From positions 1 to 28,905 of the forward strand of contig NZ_CBFHNB010000023.1 in NCBI RefSeq assembly GCF_965657105.1: 28,905 nt of DNA, in the 5' to 3' direction. Origin of the DNA: Puniceispirillum sp965657105 (GTDB lineage Bacteria > Pseudomonadota > Alphaproteobacteria > Puniceispirillales > Puniceispirillaceae). Below the pieces are notes generated by a model. The model saw only the letters and a program-made list of their open reading frames with translations, did no database searches and was not told the DNA's origin. The position numbers and the translations under genes were made by a program. Positions 26,876-28,905 of this stretch are shown here, piece after piece; within the stretch, counting starts at the first letter, position 1, and each line of letters opens with the position of its first letter.

Positions 26876-27870
26876 AGGGCGTTCTCCTGTCGGGGATAGG
26901 GGGCATCGGTGCGCATGGCGACACGTAATTTGGCAGATCGGGCGCGGCTGTTATCTTCACGTTCGCGTGTCCCCGCTTGTAGGGCTTTGCGGGTCAGCAG
27001 TTCAAATGTTGGGGCTGGGCCATTGCTGGGCGGGCGATGCCGCGACGGTTGTGATGCAATCTGGCTTCGGGACGCCAGAAAACGTTTCACAATCCGGTCT
27101 TCAAGGGAATGGAATGACACCACAGCCAGCATGCCACCTGGTTTCAACATGGCCTCGCTTGTCGTAAGCGCAGATTTCAACTCGTCAAGCTCGCGATTGA
27201 CATAAATACGCAAGGCCTGAAAACTGCGCGTTGCGGGATCAATCTGGCCAGGGCGCTTGGCTGGCATAACACTATGAATGATGGCCGCAAGCTGGCTGGT
27301 GCTGGATATGGTTGTTTCACTGCGCGCTTTGATAATGGCTTTGGCGATACGACGGGATGCTTTTTCTTCGCCATACTCCCACAATATCTGGGCAATATCG
27401 TGTTCTTCATGCGTCATAACAACATCGGCTGCGCTAAGTCCAGATTGCGACATACGCATGTCCAGCGGCCCATCCTGACGAAACGAAAAGCCGCGATCCG
27501 CCTGATCAAGTTGCGTCGAACATACGCCAAGGTCAAAAGCGGCGCCGTCCAGAACCGCCGCATCTGCATGATTTATGGATCCCAAGTCTGTCGATACAAA
27601 TGCGCTTTGAACCAGAGAGTGCATTTCGGAAAAGCAGCCTTCCACAAGGGCAAAGCGTGGCTTATATTCAGCCACCATCATCTGCCCACGGGCAATCGCG
27701 TCGGGATCGCGGTCAATCGCTATGACGCTACAGTCAGCGGCATCAAGAAGCGCCCGGCTATAACCGCCATTGCCGAAAGTGGCGTCAAGATAGGTCTTGC
27801 CATTGGCGGGGCGCAAAGCATCCACCACCTCGTTTAATAAAACCGACTGGTGAAGCATCTGGCCACTCAT
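26866..27870 (-). CDS. rsmH: 16S rRNA (cytosine-1402-N4)-methyltransferase RsmH (MraW)
   Basis: RsmH methylates N4 of C1402 in the 16S rRNA decoding centre. The 334-aa product starts with HQSVLLNEVVDAL and has the SAM-binding motif YLDATFGNGGYSRALL (about 27-42), IAIDRDPDAIARG, FDLGVCSTQLDQADRGFSF, and the C-terminal RSFQALRIYVNREL motif. The length is usual. A strong GGAGG lies 6 nt before the ATG, which overlaps the mraZ stop as TAATG. Confidence 0.96.
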   Translation of the reverse strand: MSGQMLHQSVLLNEVVDALRPANGKTYLDATFGNGGYSRALLDAADCSVIAIDRDPDAIARGQMMVAEYKPRFALVEGCFSEMHSLVQSAFVSTDLGSINHADAAVLDGAAFDLGVCSTQLDQADRGFSFRQDGPLDMRMSQSGLSAADVVMTHEEHDIAQILWEYGEEKASRRIAKAIIKARSETTISSTSQLAAIIHSVMPAKRPGQIDPATRSFQALRIYVNRELDELKSALTTSEAMLKPGGMLAVVSFHSLEDRIVKRFLASRSQIASQPSRHRPPSNGPAPTFELLTRKALQAGTREREDNSRARSAKLRVAMRTDAPYPRQENALCA

Positions 27871-28352
27871 TAGCGGCCTCCACTATGCGGAGGATCTTGG
27901 GATGCACTCCGGCCTAGCCTTAGCGAGGGCAGCCCCGCTGTTTTGGCACGGTTACGTGCGTCTGTCTCACGATTGCGATAACGATCAGGTAACCAAATCT
28001 GGAATGACCGGCCAATACCGGCATAAAGTGCGCTTTCATCCAGCGCGGCAAAGGCGATGAAGTCGGCTGACAACATGATCCGGCCTTCGCTATCCAGTTT
28101 CATTTCCTGGGCGCTTGACAGCATTGTCTGCAAAGTCGCGACTTCTTCGGACAGGCTGTCCATCGTATCGATCGCATCAACGATCTGGCCAATCCGCTCA
28201 GAGCCACAGCCCTCAAGGCATGGTTCGGTAAGCGATTTATAGATATAAAGCGGATCCTCCCGACGTTCCAGCACAGCACGGAAAGGGGCTGGCACGGATA
28301 AGCGCCCCTTTTTATCTATCCGATGCTCAAATGTGGATAGAAATAAATCCAC
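27870..28352 (-). CDS. mraZ: Transcriptional regulator MraZ
   Basis: MraZ is a DNA-binding protein of the SpoVT/AbrB fold that in E. coli represses its own dcw operon. The 160-aa product has the two tandem family repeats: the first with IDKKGRLSVPAPFR (12-25), the second with LDSEGRIMLSADF (86-98). A basic tail rich in Arg, Ser and Pro follows (about 125-160). The start is GTG, with AGGAG (28359-28363) 6 nt upstream. It heads the operon, overlapping rsmH by 1 bp. Upstream lies an array of phased TGGG repeats that fits the known MraZ operator design. Confidence 0.95.
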   Translation of the reverse strand: MDLFLSTFEHRIDKKGRLSVPAPFRAVLERREDPLYIYKSLTEPCLEGCGSERIGQIVDAIDTMDSLSEEVATLQTMLSSAQEMKLDSEGRIMLSADFIAFAALDESALYAGIGRSFQIWLPDRYRNRETDARNRAKTAGLPSLRLGRSASQDPPHSGGR

Positions 28353-28358
28353 GCGACG

Positions 28359-28363
28359 CTCCT
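28359..28363 (-). promoter_or_regulatory. mraZ ribosome binding site
   Basis: AGGAG on the minus strand lies 6 nt before the GTG start at 28352. It supports the GTG, since no ATG is available nearby in frame. Confidence 0.8.
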
Positions 28364-28388
28364 ATATCCTTAGCCGTGCCAGCCAGTT

Positions 28389-28408
28389 ATTCCGGTCATA
28401 AGCGGAAT
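28389..28408. other. Leader hairpin upstream of mraZ
   Basis: ATTCCG (28389-28394) and CGGAAT (28403-28408) form a perfect 6-bp stem around an 8-nt loop in the mraZ leader, about 25 nt before the ribosome binding site. No T tract follows on the minus strand, so it is not an intrinsic terminator. Its role, if any, is unknown. Confidence 0.4.
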
Positions 28409-28504
28409 GCCATGCACCGGGTATCACTCTCAAACTCCCTAATTCTTCAGATGCAGCGCAGGATTCCGCAGGGAGGAACTAGAAAACGCGCCATTCACCC
28501 AAAG

Positions 28505-28571
28505 ATGGGATATTATGGGATACCATGGGAAATAATGGTCGTCAATGGGTTTTAACTTGCTTTTCATGGGA
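28505..28571. promoter_or_regulatory. MraZ operator: phased TGGG direct repeats
   Basis: On the plus strand, ATGGG occurs at 28505, 28515, 28525 and 28545 with a degenerate ATGGT at 28535, so five sites sit at exact 10-bp spacing. A sixth ATGGGA at 28566 is two helical turns further. E. coli MraZ is known to bind TGGGN pentamers separated by 5 nt, which is the same design. The array lies 153-219 bp upstream of the mraZ start codon, between the likely promoter and the gene. Autoregulation of the dcw operon through it is an inference from the family. Confidence 0.75.
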
Positions 28572-28621
28572 AAAGGTAAGCTTTTCAATATATTAAATGT
28601 AAAATATGAGAAAGCGTCCAC

Positions 28622-28649
28622 AAGATAATGAAATATATAATTTTTTCAA
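28622..28649 (-). promoter_or_regulatory. Candidate mraZ/dcw promoter
   Basis: On the minus strand, TTGAAA (28649-28644) is followed after 16 nt by TATCTT (28627-28622), a moderate sigma70-like match. It lies in a stretch (28571-28720) of only about 22% G+C by hand count. The MraZ boxes would then fall some 40-110 nt downstream of the start site. Several other A+T-rich hexamers are nearby, so the exact position is uncertain. Confidence 0.3.
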
Positions 28650-28691
28650 ATTACGTTCATTTTTTGTTCTTATTTTAACGTTTTTTAACCA

Positions 28692-28707
28692 TTGTAAGAT
28701 TGTAAGA
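28692..28707. repeat. Tandem 8-bp repeat TTGTAAGA
   Basis: TTGTAAGA occurs twice in direct tandem (28692-28699 and 28700-28707), just upstream of the A+T-rich promoter region. It may be a regulator site or chance. Confidence 0.5.
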
Positions 28708-28726
28708 TGACACAAATAATGAGAAT

Positions 28727-28772
28727 GCGGCATTTGGCGGCATTTACCGGCACATAATGGCACAATCTGGCT
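28727..28772. repeat. 10-bp-phased GGCA array upstream of mraZ
   Basis: GGCA starts at 28729, 28739, 28749 and 28759, with GGCT at 28769, so five copies sit at an exact 10-bp period. The first two copies share the 9-mer GCGGCATTT (28727-28735, 28737-28745). The array lies about 160 bp upstream of the TGGG array and has the same helical spacing but a different core. No coding frame explains it. Confidence 0.55.
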
Positions 28773-28854
28773 GTCACCATGGCTTTACGCCTATCGCGCC
28801 GCGCCGCGGCATCATCGCGTCAATTACCGTGAAAAGTGGGAAATAAGCTGGTTC

Positions 28855-28879
28855 TTGACAAAAGTGATAAGAATTATCA
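28855..28879 (+). promoter_or_regulatory. Fur-like palindrome next to a TTGACA box
   Basis: TGATAAGAATTATCA (28865-28879) matches the 7-1-7 Fur consensus TGATAATNATTATCA at 13 of the 14 defined positions. It begins 4 nt after TTGACA (28855-28860), where an operator would cover a plus-strand promoter. No clear -10 is seen at 16-18 nt. The gene it would control lies beyond the right edge of the window, so the function is inferred from the motif only. Confidence 0.4.
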
Positions 28880-28905
28880 AACGCTGATCTTGAGCCGTTT
28901 AAACA

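Larger units (their letters stand above)
28353..28905. other. 553-bp non-coding control region upstream of mraZ
   Basis: No credible gene lies here. The short open frames at 28331-28555 (+) and 28439-28621 (-) run over the operator repeats and lack family features. The region holds, from the gene outward, the mraZ leader, the TGGG array, a low-G+C promoter stretch, the TTGTAAGA tandem, the GGCA array, a G+C-rich patch near 28795-28820 and the Fur-like palindrome. I looked for RNase P RNA, which is adjacent to mraZ in some Alphaproteobacteria, and found none of its conserved core. Confidence 0.7.

Noticed and set aside
27274..27837. 187-codon plus-strand open frame opposite rsmH
   Set aside because: Shadow of rsmH: no family features, no ribosome site, and rsmH is fully supported on the other strand.
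28439..28621. 60-codon minus-strand open frame upstream of mraZ (leader peptide?)
   Set aside because: It runs through the TGGG operator repeats, which explain its repeated Tyr/Pro/Ile residues. There is no clear ribosome site before its ATG.
28676..28689. TTAA-N6-TTAA resembling a CtrA site near the mraZ promoter
   Set aside because: The CtrA consensus needs a 7-nt spacer (TTAA-N7-TTAA). Here it is 6, in a very A+T-rich stretch where TTAA is expected by chance.
28560..28905. RNase P RNA gene (rnpB), which neighbours mraZ in some Alphaproteobacteria
   Set aside because: Neither strand shows the conserved GAGGAAAGTCCG core or the matching 3' P4 strand.
1..28905. A hidden novel system (defence island, prophage, biosynthetic cluster) within the window
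   Set aside because: Every gene is a recognised housekeeping family in conserved order, with no integrase, transposase, att-like repeats or composition break outside the mraZ upstream region.

Overview
The window holds the division and cell wall (dcw) cluster of a Gram-negative bacterium, almost certainly an alphaproteobacterium. Three things support this: the gene order mraZ-rsmH-ftsL-ftsI-murE-murF-mraY-murD-ftsW-murG-murC-murB-ddl-ftsQ-ftsA-ftsZ-lpxC-bamD-recN-ligA, the very long FtsZ C-terminal linker, and the protein sequences themselves. The moderate G+C (roughly half) and a general resemblance to marine SAR116-type (Puniceispirillum-like) sequences suggest that group, but I infer this from memory and have not tested it. 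lpxC and bamD imply an LPS-containing outer membrane. The DNPR motif of MurE implies meso-diaminopimelate peptidoglycan.

Layout, left to right. (1) 1-3721, plus strand: the 3' end of a UvrD/PcrA-type helicase gene, then prmA and a long-form Xaa-Pro aminopeptidase gene, joined by two ATGA stop/start overlaps. (2) 3735-9414, minus strand: ligA, recN, bamD and lpxC, converging on the aminopeptidase gene with only 13 bp between stops. (3) 9415-9580: a spacer with a strong intrinsic terminator that closes the ftsZ transcript. (4) 9581-28352, minus strand: sixteen tightly packed genes from mraZ to ftsZ. Most junctions overlap by 1-14 bp; the only sizeable gap inside the block is the 158 bp ftsA-ftsZ leader. 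(5) 28353-28905: a 553 bp non-coding control region upstream of mraZ. It holds a phased TGGG direct-repeat array (the expected MraZ operator), an A+T-rich promoter stretch, a second 10-bp-phased GGCA array, and a near-consensus Fur-type palindrome next to TTGACA at the right edge.

How the genes work together. MurC, D, E and F with Ddl build UDP-MurNAc-pentapeptide, MurB makes the UDP-MurNAc precursor, and MraY and MurG make lipid I and lipid II. FtsW and FtsI polymerise and crosslink septal wall. FtsZ, FtsA, FtsQ and FtsL form the divisome. RsmH (16S rRNA methylation) and MraZ (autoregulator) head the operon. LpxC and BamD serve the outer membrane; RecN and LigA serve DNA repair and replication.

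I found no mobile element, CRISPR array, tRNA, rRNA or unknown gene system. All protein genes belong to recognised families. The items worth a second look are in the control regions, in start-codon choices (a TTG start for murE, probably one for bamD), and in the low-complexity FtsZ linker.
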